Source of the DNA: Verrucomicrobiota bacterium
GTDB lineage: Bacteria; Verrucomicrobiota; Verrucomicrobiia; Limisphaerales; UBA8199
NCBI GenBank assembly: GCA_003176045.1
Contig: PSRM01000311.1
Location: 1-55,867 of the forward strand
Direction: 5' to 3'
DNA: 55,867 nucleotides
Shown here piece after piece: positions 8,249 through 16,130 of this stretch. The notes below the pieces were generated by a model. That model was not told the origin of the DNA. It did not search any database and saw only the letters and a list, made by a program, of their open reading frames with translations. The translations under genes and the position numbers were made by a program. Numbering within the stretch: the first letter of the stretch is position 1; each line of letters begins with the position of its first letter.

Positions 8249-8401
8249 GAAACTTCAAACTCCAAACTCCAAACTTCAAGGAAACCTCAAGCTTCAAATT
8301 CAAGGCCGAGTCGCGGCGAGATTTACCCAAGCTCCACGAAAGGCACTGGATGCTTGGAATTTGAAGGTTCCTTGAAGTTTGATGTTTTGAAGTTTGAAGT
8401 T
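8249..8401. repeat. inverted H7 pair
   Basis: Left array (AAACTTC/AAACTCC)n at 8249-8305 and right array (GAAGTTT)n at 8362-8401, oppositely oriented, enclosing about 60 bp. This is a MITE-like arrangement. The right array abuts the stop codon of the TPR gene. Confidence 0.75.
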
Positions 8402-9610
8402 TCAGCTCTGCTGTTTTCGCAGCGCCTGCTCATAGCACTCCAGGGCTTCGTCAAATCGCTCCATTCGATTGAACAATCCGCCTTTGTAAAGGTAAGCAAT
8501 AGTTGAGTCTGCGGCGATCGCTTTATCATAGCAGTCGATGGCCTCATCGGGCTTGCCCAGGCGCTCGAGCGCGCTGCCTTTCTTGAGCAACGCATCGGCT
8601 TGATCGGGCTTGATGCTCAGAATCTCTTCGAAACATTCGAGCGCCCCTTCGGCGTTGTCCAGATTCAGCAACGATTCGCCTTTGCCCATCAATAGTTTAA
8701 TGCGCCCCGCGTCCGGATCGCTGGCCGCCGCGGATGGCTCCGAAGCCTCCCTAGAGCCGTTGTCGCCGCCGTTCGACTGGTGCGAATCACTCGGGCCGCG
8801 ATGCTCCAGTTCGTTGATGCGCTTTTCTAATTGTTCGAGAGCGCCAAGGAAGCGCTGACTGGATTGTTCAGCCGGGGCGACTGTAACAGGCGTCGAACCG
8901 CCCGGTCCGAGCATGGCGCGCGCGGAAACGGCTTCGACACTGCCAGGCTCTCCCATTCCCAGGGCAGGCAGAACCGCGCCTGGACCAAGACCGTGCATGG
9001 CCGGCAGGCCGGTGGAAATCGCGGCCAGCCGGTTGACGGTCCGCCATTGGAACCAGGCCATCAAGACCATGGCCAAAAACCCGATGGCGGCAAAACTGCC
9101 GGCTACAACCAACATCACCCGATTTGAGCTTTGCATCGCCTTGAGCTCCCGCGACTGCTCGGACGAAAGAGATTGTTCGATGGCCTGGAGCTTGGCCGAC
9201 AAAGCTTCGGCATCTTTGGTGGCCGACAGCTCGGCTTCTTTCTGATTTCGTTCCAGGGCGAGCTTGGCCGCATTGAGCTGCTCCTGAAGCTGGAGATAGG
9301 ATCGCAGGGCCTGCTGAGCCGCCGTGTCATCCGTCTTGGCCGTGGCCGGCTGGGGTGGGGGATCATCGGCCCGCAGGACAGAAGGAGCAAGCAAGACCAA
9401 TGCGAGAATGCTGCTGGCGGCTGTGGAAACAAAGCAGCGCGTGGATTGTCGCGAAGCGTTTGGAGTGCGCGGCATTCCCGCGCTTTCGTTTTCCGCTGGG
9501 ACCACGCGCAATTTCCCTAAAGCCAAAGCGGCGGAATACGCCGCACTCCAAACGCTTCGCGAGGCTCGACGGCCCAGGTGGAGATCAAGATTTTTTCCAA
9601 CAGCGTTCAT
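8402..9610 (-). CDS. membrane-anchored TPR protein with in-frame repeat insertion
   Basis: 402 aa from ATG 9610, which overlaps the stop of the upstream gene (ATGA), arguing for translational coupling. Residues about 17-54 are encoded by a 114-bp palindromic element. The hydrophobic segment after it (about 60-80, ILALVLLAPSVLRADD) looks like the original signal peptide, so translation may alternatively start at M46 (9475), an ATG supplied by the element. A coiled coil spans about 95-155, a second membrane helix about 165-187 (VMLVVAGSFAAIGFLAMVLM), a low-complexity linker about 190-290, and at least three TPR units about 300-395 (ALECFEEILSIKPDQADALL). Probably a periplasm/cytoplasm-facing scaffold of the operon 8402-10286; role unknown. 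Confidence 0.75.
   Translation of the reverse strand: MNAVGKNLDLHLGRRASRSVWSAAYSAALALGKLRVVPAENESAGMPRTPNASRQSTRCFVSTAASSILALVLLAPSVLRADDPPPQPATAKTDDTAAQQALRSYLQLQEQLNAAKLALERNQKEAELSATKDAEALSAKLQAIEQSLSSEQSRELKAMQSSNRVMLVVAGSFAAIGFLAMVLMAWFQWRTVNRLAAISTGLPAMHGLGPGAVLPALGMGEPGSVEAVSARAMLGPGGSTPVTVAPAEQSSQRFLGALEQLEKRINELEHRGPSDSHQSNGGDNGSREASEPSAAASDPDAGRIKLLMGKGESLLNLDNAEGALECFEEILSIKPDQADALLKKGSALERLGKPDEAIDCYDKAIAADSTIAYLYKGGLFNRMERFDEALECYEQALRKQQS
9449..9562. repeat. in-frame palindromic element (P3-related)
   Basis: 114 bp, a perfect multiple of three, with ends TCGCGAAGCGTTTGGAGTGC and the inverse GCACTCCAAACGCTTCGCGA. The inner arms are imperfect (gcggcattcccgc; gcggcggaatacgccgc). 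It lies inside the TPR gene without breaking the frame. A related unit with 'tttggagtgcggcg' is at 46134-46218. Confidence 0.85.
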
Positions 9611-9960
9611 TGCTTACCTTCTTTCATGCCCGGCGCCGCGCCGGCTGGCCCGGGACCGGACCACTGAATACCCAGATCCTGGACAATTTTTTGCGCGGTC
9701 GCGTTCGTGCGCCCCATTTGGATTAATTCGAAGCCGAAAGCGTTGACCCTGGAATCCAGCTGTTGCGTTTGATAAACTGCGCCCTGTTTTCGGGCCTGGG
9801 CAAGCGTAGCCTGTTCAAGCTGCTGGCGCACGTCGAGCATGCGCATCAGCGTCACACCGCGTTCCACGGCGAGCAGAGAGAAGACAATCAGGCAAATCCA
9901 AAATGGGTTCCTGCGCAAAGCCTCGCTGAGGGTCCGTTTCTCGTCGGAATTCAATGTCAT
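9607..9960 (-). CDS. small single-pass membrane protein
   Basis: 117 aa, unknown family. A polar N terminus (MTLNSDEKRTLSEALRRNP) is followed by one membrane helix at about 20-35 (FWICLIVFSLLAVERGVTLM), a helical Gln/Ala-rich segment and a Gly/Pro-rich end. ATGA overlaps join it to both the upstream (9957) and downstream (9610) genes, so the three are one operon. No catalytic motif. Its only clear clue is context: a membrane complex with the TPR protein. Confidence 0.7.
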   Translation of the reverse strand: MTLNSDEKRTLSEALRRNPFWICLIVFSLLAVERGVTLMRMLDVRQQLEQATLAQARKQGAVYQTQQLDSRVNAFGFELIQMGRTNATAQKIVQDLGIQWSGPGPAGAAPGMKEGKQ

Positions 9961-10286
9961 GAATGTTCCTTTGCCACCCGCGGCTCAGCTGAGTTGGTTC
10001 CCTGTGTTGCGCCCGGAGAAGTAACCGGCAGGTTGGTCCCAAACCTGAAATCATATCGCAGCAGCAGGTCAGCCAGGGCCGGTTCTTTTTGAGAGTCCTG
10101 GAAGACCCGGCCCAAAATAGTTTGTGCCTTGGACTGGGCCTGTTGCGCCTTGTTCAACATGTTTTGGCCCGCCACTGCCGACTGGTTCAGGCCTTCATTC
10201 ATGTACCCAAGCACCAACACGACCACCATGAGCACCGCACACACTCCTCCCACAATGTTCAGAATCCAATACTCGTTCTTGCTCAT
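9957..10286 (-). CDS. small membrane protein, first gene of operon
   Basis: 109 aa from ATG 10286; an in-frame ATG at 10331 adds 15 residues and cannot be excluded. Membrane helix at about 8-28 (ILNIVGGVCAVLMVVVLVLG), then a long Gln/Ala/Lys-rich helix and a segment with LADLLLRYDFRFGTNLPVTS. Topology resembles a bitopic periplasmic protein. Overlaps the next gene by ATGA. Function not recognised. Confidence 0.68.
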   Translation of the reverse strand: MSKNEYWILNIVGGVCAVLMVVVLVLGYMNEGLNQSAVAGQNMLNKAQQAQSKAQTILGRVFQDSQKEPALADLLLRYDFRFGTNLPVTSPGATQGTNSAEPRVAKEHS

Positions 10287-10471
10287 GCGGGCGGAGCAGA
10301 TGGTGCAAGCCATTGCGCTGGAAGTCAACAACGGGCTGAGGAGCGCGCACGGCCTCGTCCGCGCGTTTCGGTGAGCAGGCAGGACGTTGGGCTGGTGGTT
10401 GGAGCAATGCGGATGCCTATTCTTTGCGATCTCTGCGTTCCTTGGCGGTTACTGGATTCTTAAAAAAGCCC

Positions 10472-11161
10472 TTATCCCAAAATCCACGTATGCTTCACGT
10501 GGCGGACGGACGTATTCCAAAGCCTCGCGCCGCCAGCCAACGCCAGGTGATTTCCGCCGCGTCTTATCCACCGTGGCAGTCTTCCCAAATGTTTGGCGTT
10601 GCCGCCGCCGATTGCGATGTAATCTGTCCGGAAAGCCGCGCGCAGACGGGGAGCGATTTTGCGAAAAGACCTTCTCCACCCGGTGAGCCCTCTTCTCTTG
10701 AGACCTCGCTTGCCCAAAATACTTGCCAGTCTGCGGCCGTGGGGATCAGTTAGCTCCCCCAGTTCGAGGGGGACAATGATATCGTCCAGGATCAACGCGG
10801 AGCCCAGGCCCGTGCCGAGACCAATGAACAACATTCGGCCTCCTTTATAGCCTCCCAATGCCTGCATTGCGGCATCGTTAATGATCTTGACCGGCTTCTT
10901 GAAATGCTTTTCGAAATCGAAACTGTCCCATCCCTTTCCAAACTTGGCCGGGTCCAGGGAGGGGCGGCCATGTATCACCGGCCCTGGGAACCCGATGGAG
11001 ACAACATCGTATTCCCAGCCGACAGTTATTGAACCCAACAGCTCCAGCAATCGTCTGGGGGTGAGCGCTCTTTCGGTCGGAATGGATCGCTTTGCCCTGC
11101 TGCCTGGCACGGCAAATTTGACCTTCGAACCTCCGATGTCAATCACCAAAACTTTTAGCAT
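10472..11161 (-). CDS. ROK-type / polyphosphate-glucokinase-like sugar kinase
   Basis: 229 aa from ATG 11161; the frame continues to 11386 only through a palindromic repeat (translated as GILPAR...GKMPVA), which I exclude. Actin-fold ATPase signatures: phosphate-1 DIGGSKVKFA at residues 7-16, IGFPGPV near 56, the catalytic Asp region KIINDAAMQALGGYKGG (about 90-106), and phosphate-2 GLGTGLGSALI. ELGEL matches the glucose/acceptor loop of polyphosphate glucokinases (ppgK family). Likely phosphorylates glucose using ATP or polyphosphate; the choice cannot be made from sequence. Confidence 0.82.
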   Translation of the reverse strand: MLKVLVIDIGGSKVKFAVPGSRAKRSIPTERALTPRRLLELLGSITVGWEYDVVSIGFPGPVIHGRPSLDPAKFGKGWDSFDFEKHFKKPVKIINDAAMQALGGYKGGRMLFIGLGTGLGSALILDDIIVPLELGELTDPHGRRLASILGKRGLKRRGLTGWRRSFRKIAPRLRAAFRTDYIAIGGGNAKHLGRLPRWIRRGGNHLALAGGARLWNTSVRHVKHTWILG

Positions 11162-11202
11162 AGGACTCTGTCCATGATTGCGACTCAAGCGAAAACGTGC
11201 CA

Positions 11203-11259
11203 CGGGCATCTTGCCCGCGTATTTGGGATGTTTTGCTCTCGCGGGCAAGATGCCCGCGC
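11203..11259. repeat. GC-rich palindrome upstream of ROK kinase
   Basis: Inverted arms 'cgggcatcttgcccgcg' and 'cgcgggcaagatgcccgcg' around a short loop. It is a strong potential hairpin and translates as the AGILPAR/GKMPVA peptide in the spurious extension of the kinase frame. Confidence 0.75.
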
Positions 11260-11623
11260 TCCCGCGGGCCAACGCGCTCCTAGGCAGCCAGTTCGTTTTC
11301 ATTCCACCTTCATGATCTCGTACCGCACGCCTGCTTTGCACAGCGTAACCACCTCCGTTCTGCCAGATCCTTGACCAGGTTTGCAATCCGGACCGTTTCC
11401 ATCAGTGAATGTCTGGCCCAAAACTGGAAAGGTCAACGGGTGAGAAGCCCGCTGAGGGATATGATGGGAATGAGGTGAGTAAATGGGATTGAGGACATTC
11501 GGTATGCGTTATCACTGGTTCAGGCAAGATTAGCGGTGTGTCATTCATTATTTGCGCTTCGGGCTGGAATTTGGCTCAGTTTTTGCTTGTGTAGGACCGC
11601 CGAACAGATAACATTTAATCCCA
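11260..11623. other. gene-free stretch upstream of rpoN
   Basis: No supported gene. On the minus strand, around 11315-11385, short reading frames in two phases give METVRIANLVKDLA and VTLCKAGVRYEIMKVE. This suggests a small decayed gene with a frameshift, but it is too short to name. The rest (11400-11600) probably carries the rpoN leader; no promoter is clear enough to mark. Confidence 0.3.
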
Positions 11624-13123
11624 ATGGCACAAGGCTTACAACTGTCGCAGCGGCTTACGCAGTCGTTGGTGCTCGCACCGCAATTGCAGCAATCCCTGGC
11701 CTTGTTGCAGGCTCCCACGCTCGAACTTAAAGCCCTGGTGGAGCAGGAGTTACAGCAGAATCCGGTGCTCGAGGAAGCCCCCGCTGCCGATCTGGAAGCG
11801 CAGCAAAAAGAGGATCCGGATACTGAAAGCCCAGCCCAGGCGGCAGATCCCACCGAACCGCCTGCGGACCTTAACTTTGATCCAGCCTCTGACAAAGATT
11901 CGAACGCGCCGGTGGATGATTTTCAGGCTGAGTTCGAGCGCCTGGTGCAGTTGGACCAGGAATGGCGCGACCATTTTGCCCAGACAAACCTCCCGATCCG
12001 CGCTTCCGCCGAAGAGGAGGAAAAGCGCCAGTTCATGTTCGATTCGCTGGTGGCCGGCACTTCACTCCAGGAGGCCTTGTTGGAGCAGGTCCGCGAGTCC
12101 GCTCTCAAACCCGAGCAATGGCCCGTGGCCGAGATGCTCATCGGCAACATTGACGAATACGGCTACCTCAAATCCACCATTGACGAGATGGCGTTCTCGA
12201 CGGGGTTGGCCGCGGACAGGATCGCCGAGGTGCTTAAAGTGATCCAAACCTTCGAGCCACCCGGAGTTGGTGCTCGGGATTTGCGCGAGTGTTTGATGCT
12301 GCAGTTGGAACGTGCCAATCGCCAGGACACACTCGAATACCGCATCATCAATGATCATATGGAAGCTTTGGGCAAGCGCCGCATTCCCGAAATTGCCCGC
12401 GGCACCGGCACCGAGGTGGACGAGGTCCAGGACGCTCTGGAACGAATTGCCCGGCTTGAACCCCGCCCTGGCCGCGCCTACCTGCCGGACAATGACCAAT
12501 ATGTATTGCCGGAGGTGTTCGTGACAAAATCCGGCGATGAATATGTCGTCAGCACAAACAACGAACAGATTCCACACCTGCGGATCAGCAATACGTATAA
12601 AGACTTAATGTCGCGCAGCAGTGATTCGCCCGAAGTGCGCAATTATATCCGCGAGAAGATCCGCGCCGGAAAATTTCTAATCAAAAGCCTTTACCAGCGC
12701 CAGGAAACCATCCTGAACATCGCAAAAGAAATCGTGAAGCGCCAAAAGGATTTCTTCGATAAAGGCGTCTCGGCCCTCAGGCCGCTCACCATGGTTCAAG
12801 TGGCCGAAGTGGTTGGCGTGCACGAGACCACGGTCAGCCGCGCTGTTTCCGGCAAATACATGCAAACTCCGCGCGGCATCTTCGAGATGAAGTATTTCTT
12901 CACCGCCGGCATCCAAACCGCCAACGGCGATGGGATGTCGAACACTAGTGTCAAAGACATTATTGACGAGATCTTCAAAGGCGAGGACCCATCAAAACCT
13001 CTCTCCGACCAGGAAGTGGTTCGCATGCTGAAAGACAAAGGCATCGTCATCGCCCGCCGCACCGTGGCTAAATACCGGACCGAGTTGAACATTCTTCCGT
13101 CCAACTTGCGGAAGGTTTACTGA
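11624..13123 (+). CDS. rpoN: RNA polymerase sigma-54 factor
   Basis: 499 aa, normal length. Residues 1-50 form the Gln/Leu-rich activator-interacting region (LQLSQRLTQSLVLAPQLQQS; LQQNPVLEE), followed by an acidic region II, the core-binding domain (about 120-330), the HTH (TMVQVAEVVGVHETTVSRAV) and the RpoN box ARRTVAKYR near residue 480. It directs RNA polymerase to -24/-12 promoters and needs an AAA+ activator; none is encoded in the window. The usual companions (yhbH/hpf, ptsN, lptB) are absent, so the gene stands alone here. Confidence 0.96.
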   Translation: MAQGLQLSQRLTQSLVLAPQLQQSLALLQAPTLELKALVEQELQQNPVLEEAPAADLEAQQKEDPDTESPAQAADPTEPPADLNFDPASDKDSNAPVDDFQAEFERLVQLDQEWRDHFAQTNLPIRASAEEEEKRQFMFDSLVAGTSLQEALLEQVRESALKPEQWPVAEMLIGNIDEYGYLKSTIDEMAFSTGLAADRIAEVLKVIQTFEPPGVGARDLRECLMLQLERANRQDTLEYRIINDHMEALGKRRIPEIARGTGTEVDEVQDALERIARLEPRPGRAYLPDNDQYVLPEVFVTKSGDEYVVSTNNEQIPHLRISNTYKDLMSRSSDSPEVRNYIREKIRAGKFLIKSLYQRQETILNIAKEIVKRQKDFFDKGVSALRPLTMVQVAEVVGVHETTVSRAVSGKYMQTPRGIFEMKYFFTAGIQTANGDGMSNTSVKDIIDEIFKGEDPSKPLSDQEVVRMLKDKGIVIARRTVAKYRTELNILPSNLRKVY

Positions 13124-13124
13124 C

Positions 13125-13712
13125 CTACGCGCCAGCTTCCTTTAATGCTCGGCTTAGCAGGTCCCCTACCCCAAGTTCATTGGCCCATCGGTTCAGATAA
13201 TCTTTGTCCAGCCGGCTTGCCTGTACCTTGATCACCCCGAGCAGATCGCGCCATTGACGATCTGAAACTTCGCCACCTTTCCGAAACCATTCGAGTTTCG
13301 CGAGAACCGTATCCTCCGCCGTCGAAAAGAAGAATGTGAGTGCGGCGGAGTCCCCGATGGATTTTCTCTGGCGGCGCTCAAACTGGGACTGACCAAACGG
13401 ATCTCGCCAACGCACAAATACATCCATTTTGGTCATCGTATCGAGATGGATCACGTTAAAGCAGCTTTGGTTGAGAATGGCATTTCGGATCGCCGACACG
13501 TCAACGTAGAACTCCAGTTCCAAAACCGCGGCGAGCGGCTCGACGTGACGCCCAAAGAGTTTAGCCACCAAATCAGCATCCAATGTTTGGCGTGGCTCGC
13601 CGAAGACGCTGCTGGCGATAGAGCCGCCAACAAGATAATCTACTCCGAGCGAGTCGAATGCAGCGACCAGTCGCGCAGTTGCGCCTAGCAACTCGGGGGC
13701 AGGTTCATTCAT
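13125..13712 (-). CDS. nucleotidyltransferase-fold protein (AbiEii/MNT-like)
   Basis: 195 aa. The N-terminal part has the minimal nucleotidyltransferase pattern: GGSIASS at about 30-36 and TLDADLV at about 43-49 (GSxxS then DxD). A later EDTVLAKLEWFRKGGE segment is typical of nucleotidyltransferase-like proteins near toxin-antitoxin genes. It overlaps the stop of the upstream 84-aa gene by 8 bp, so the two are a unit. Could be the enzyme of a type II/IV-like toxin-antitoxin pair or a solitary NTase; the substrate is unknown. Confidence 0.65.
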   Translation of the reverse strand: MNEPAPELLGATARLVAAFDSLGVDYLVGGSIASSVFGEPRQTLDADLVAKLFGRHVEPLAAVLELEFYVDVSAIRNAILNQSCFNVIHLDTMTKMDVFVRWRDPFGQSQFERRQRKSIGDSAALTFFFSTAEDTVLAKLEWFRKGGEVSDRQWRDLLGVIKVQASRLDKDYLNRWANELGVGDLLSRALKEAGA

Positions 13713-13959
13713 CCGACGGGCCAGGCCCGTAAGCCTTGGCGGCCAGTTCTTTGCCCAGCCAGAGATCCGCGAGCCGCCGACGCAATTCCTCAGGGGAGGC
13801 GTGAGGATGCCGCTCTCGCAACCCTGTTAGCGCAAGCTCCCGCGCCGCTTGGTTCGCGCTTAGCACCATTGCCATCTTTCTGGCCGGAGATGCCTGGCGC
13901 CAAAGCTCGATCAGTACCCGCTCCGCCTCCGGACTGGTATCCTCAGCCAAAGTTTTCAT
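13705..13959 (-). CDS. small helical protein paired with NTase-like gene
   Basis: 84 aa, unrecognised. Predicted all-helical and charged (ERVLIELWRQASPARKMAMV; ERHPHASPEELRRRLADLWL). The last 8 bp overlap the start of the NTase-like gene, so they are co-translated. Small helical partners of this kind accompany NTase-fold proteins in several putative toxin-antitoxin arrangements; that role is inference from position only. Confidence 0.6.
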   Translation of the reverse strand: MKTLAEDTSPEAERVLIELWRQASPARKMAMVLSANQAARELALTGLRERHPHASPEELRRRLADLWLGKELAAKAYGPGPSDE

Positions 13960-14027
13960 GCGAATAGCCTAGCTCAGCGCGGCCATATGACAACCTATCC
14001 TTACGGAATCCCACTCTGGCCGCAGGA

Positions 14028-14597
14028 TCAGATACTTTTTAAGACCGCCTTCGTCTCCTCCTGCAAGGAATCGAGGTCCGACCGCAACTGTTCCTTGGTC
14101 TTCCGATCCATGCGGTCAATAAAGAGGATGCCGTGTAAATGGTCGGTCTCGTGTTGAGCAGCTCGCGCAAGAAGACCACCGCAACGGAACTCGATCGGCT
14201 TCCCTTCAGCATCCAGCGCCTTAACGTCAACCACCTCGGGCCGCGTGATGTCGGCATAAATCTCGGGAAAGCTCAGGCAACCTTCGGGCCCCGCAACCGG
14301 CCGGCCCACAGCGGTGATCTGCGGGTTGATGAGGATCATCGGCATGTGTTCAGCCACATCCACTGCCTTGCCGCCAATCTCCAAAGAGGACGGACGATCA
14401 GTTGCGCCGCGGACGTCTATCACCGTTAACTGCAAGGCCAGGCCAACCTGTTGCGCAGCCAATCCGATGCCCTTATGCGCGTACATGGTTTCGAGCATGT
14501 CCGCGATCAGCTTGCGGATCGTAGGGGTGATCTCCTCGACGACGGCACCCTTTTGCCGCAGAACAGGCGTGCCGTATTTGACGACTCCAAGAAGCAT
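14028..14597 (-). CDS. def: peptide deformylase
   Basis: Removes the N-formyl group from nascent proteins. 189 aa. All three motifs are present: GIGLAAQQVG (43-52), EGCLSF (105-110, metal ligand C107) and QHETDHLHG (148-156, ligands H149 and H153, catalytic E150). No fmt gene is adjacent, unlike the common def-fmt order. The upstream spacer is an H7/D10 block. Confidence 0.95.
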   Translation of the reverse strand: MLLGVVKYGTPVLRQKGAVVEEITPTIRKLIADMLETMYAHKGIGLAAQQVGLALQLTVIDVRGATDRPSSLEIGGKAVDVAEHMPMILINPQITAVGRPVAGPEGCLSFPEIYADITRPEVVDVKALDAEGKPIEFRCGGLLARAAQHETDHLHGILFIDRMDRKTKEQLRSDLDSLQEETKAVLKSI

Positions 14598-14602
14598 GGG
14601 TC

Positions 14603-14796
14603 AAAAATCCGAAATCCGAAATCCGAAATCCGAAGTCCGAAGTCCAAAGTCCAAAGTCCAAAGTCTAAAGTCGAAGGGCTGGCGCTCAAACCACGAATGG
14701 ACACGAATAGACACGACTTCGGAGAACCTGACACCTGACACGTGACACCTGACACTGTTGTTCATTCGCGTCTATTCGTGTTCATTCGCGGTTGAA
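14603..14796. repeat. H7 array, then D10 inverted pair enclosing H7
   Basis: (GAAATCC)n grading into (CCAAAGT)n at 14603-14672. Then 10-bp phased units (cgaatggaca/cgaatagaca) at 14693-14718, a (ACCTGAC)n array at 14728-14755, and the inverted D10 end (ttcattcgcgtctattcgtg) at 14760-14795. Layered inverted arrangement. Confidence 0.75.
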
Positions 14797-14797
14797 A

Positions 14798-15910
14798 TTA
14801 GGCTGCCCCAATAGGCCAGTTGCGCATCATGGCGACAAGGTCGTCCACAGAGGGACTTAATCCAGTGCGGACGTAAAAACCGCTGGTGGCGACTCCCGTC
14901 AACAAGCAGCGCTCGCTCGAAAAACCAAGCAGTTTGCCCAGGCAAAAGCCCGAGTTAAAATGGTCGCCGGCGCCCGTAGTGATTTTCGGCTTGGGTGTGA
15001 ACGGTCCTTGCACGAGCGCGGCGCCATCCGGGCCGGAAGCCATTGCGTAAGCCGTGGGATGAATGATGACGGTATCTACTCGTACGCGATTGTGGATTTC
15101 CTTGCAAAGCGCTTGCAACCCCTCCGGGCTGCTGTTCCCGGTGCTGACGCCAAGGATCGCGCCAATCTCGTGCCCTTCTTTCTCGTTGAGCCCAAGAACG
15201 ACGTCAAAATGCTGCTGGAACGCGGCCACTAATTCGAGCGCGCGAGAAATGTCCTCGGCAGTTCGCTTCTCGGGGTCCGCAAGATCAATGAATAGCTTTC
15301 GCCGCGGTCCTTTCATCAAGGGGCAAATCTCCGACAGCACGGCCGACCAGATCGCGCTCATGGCAGTAAGCATCGTCCAGTTTACGAAGCCAACCAGGTC
15401 CGCAGTGCCAAATAGCGCGGAGAACTTTTCCAACCCGAACCGGGCTTTGATATTTTCCCAATTCATCTGCTTGAGCGATTGATGTTTGCCCTGCATGATC
15501 TTGCCATCCTCAAATTCCAGCGCATCCGTGTACCCCGGTTCCGCTATTGAAAACACCTGGGCGCGTTTCGAGAACTCGGCAAAAACCGGATGAAGGTTCG
15601 GGTAACCGAGAATTCCAAGATAGGTCACGCGCAATCCGAAACTCGCCAGCGCATTGGCCATGATGGGCCCATTGCCGCCGAGTTTGGTGATTTGGCTCAC
15701 CAGCTCGACATTCGTGCTCCGGCCGGCAGCGGCTGCCAAACGGTCTGCGAACTGTGCGATAGTCGCCAGGCGCTGATACTTCTCCGCGCTCTCGCGTTTG
15801 TCCACCACGTGCAAAATCTCATCCACAAACCCGTCCAGCCCAATAAATGCTGTCATTTGGCTGACACGTTCAATGGCGGCTTGCAGTTCTGCAGCGGTCT
15901 CGTTGCGCAT
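14798..15910 (-). CDS. PfkB-family carbohydrate kinase
   Basis: 370 aa ribokinase-fold protein. Start of fold: FIGLDGFVDEILHVVDKR (about 22-39). Glycine pair GGNGPIMANALASFG (about 78-92) corresponds to the substrate lid/GG motif. The C-terminal signature TTGAGDHFNSGF (about 315-326) carries the catalytic Asp and anion hole. N-terminal and substrate-facing residues differ from fructokinase or ribokinase, so the sugar is not assigned. Stands alone; a nested D10/H7 block occupies the whole upstream gap. Confidence 0.82.
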   Translation of the reverse strand: MRNETAAELQAAIERVSQMTAFIGLDGFVDEILHVVDKRESAEKYQRLATIAQFADRLAAAAGRSTNVELVSQITKLGGNGPIMANALASFGLRVTYLGILGYPNLHPVFAEFSKRAQVFSIAEPGYTDALEFEDGKIMQGKHQSLKQMNWENIKARFGLEKFSALFGTADLVGFVNWTMLTAMSAIWSAVLSEICPLMKGPRRKLFIDLADPEKRTAEDISRALELVAAFQQHFDVVLGLNEKEGHEIGAILGVSTGNSSPEGLQALCKEIHNRVRVDTVIIHPTAYAMASGPDGAALVQGPFTPKPKITTGAGDHFNSGFCLGKLLGFSSERCLLTGVATSGFYVRTGLSPSVDDLVAMMRNWPIGAA

Positions 15911-15921
15911 GGGAATTATTT

Positions 15922-16127
15922 TAAACCACAGATGGACACGGATTCACACGGATAACAAAACATCAAACATCAAAATTCGAAATTTCTAAACTCCAAAAAA
16001 AATCCAAAGCGGCTATGGGAGGGAGTGTGGTGTTTTGAAGTTTGGAGTTTGAAGGTTCTTTGAAGTTTAAAGTTTGGAGTTTGGGATTTTTCCTCCGTGT
16101 GCATCCTTGGTTAATCCGTGGTTGAAG
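15922..16127. repeat. D10 element enclosing an inverted H7 pair
   Basis: Outer ends: ggacacggat/tcacacggat (15933-15954) and the inverse 'tccgtgtgcatccttggtt' plus 'ccgtggttgaag' (16091-16127). Inner pair: (AAACATC/AAACTCC)n at 15958-16005 and (GAAGTTT/GGAGTTT)n at 16034-16085. It fills the gap between the pfkB start and the parB stop. The same layering recurs at 26268-26460. Confidence 0.78.
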
Positions 16128-16130
16128 AAC

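Noticed and set aside
11203..11386. N-terminal extension of the ROK-type kinase
   Set aside because: The sequence is a palindrome translated as GILPAR/GKMPVA peptides; the conserved start is MLKVLVIDIGG at 11161.
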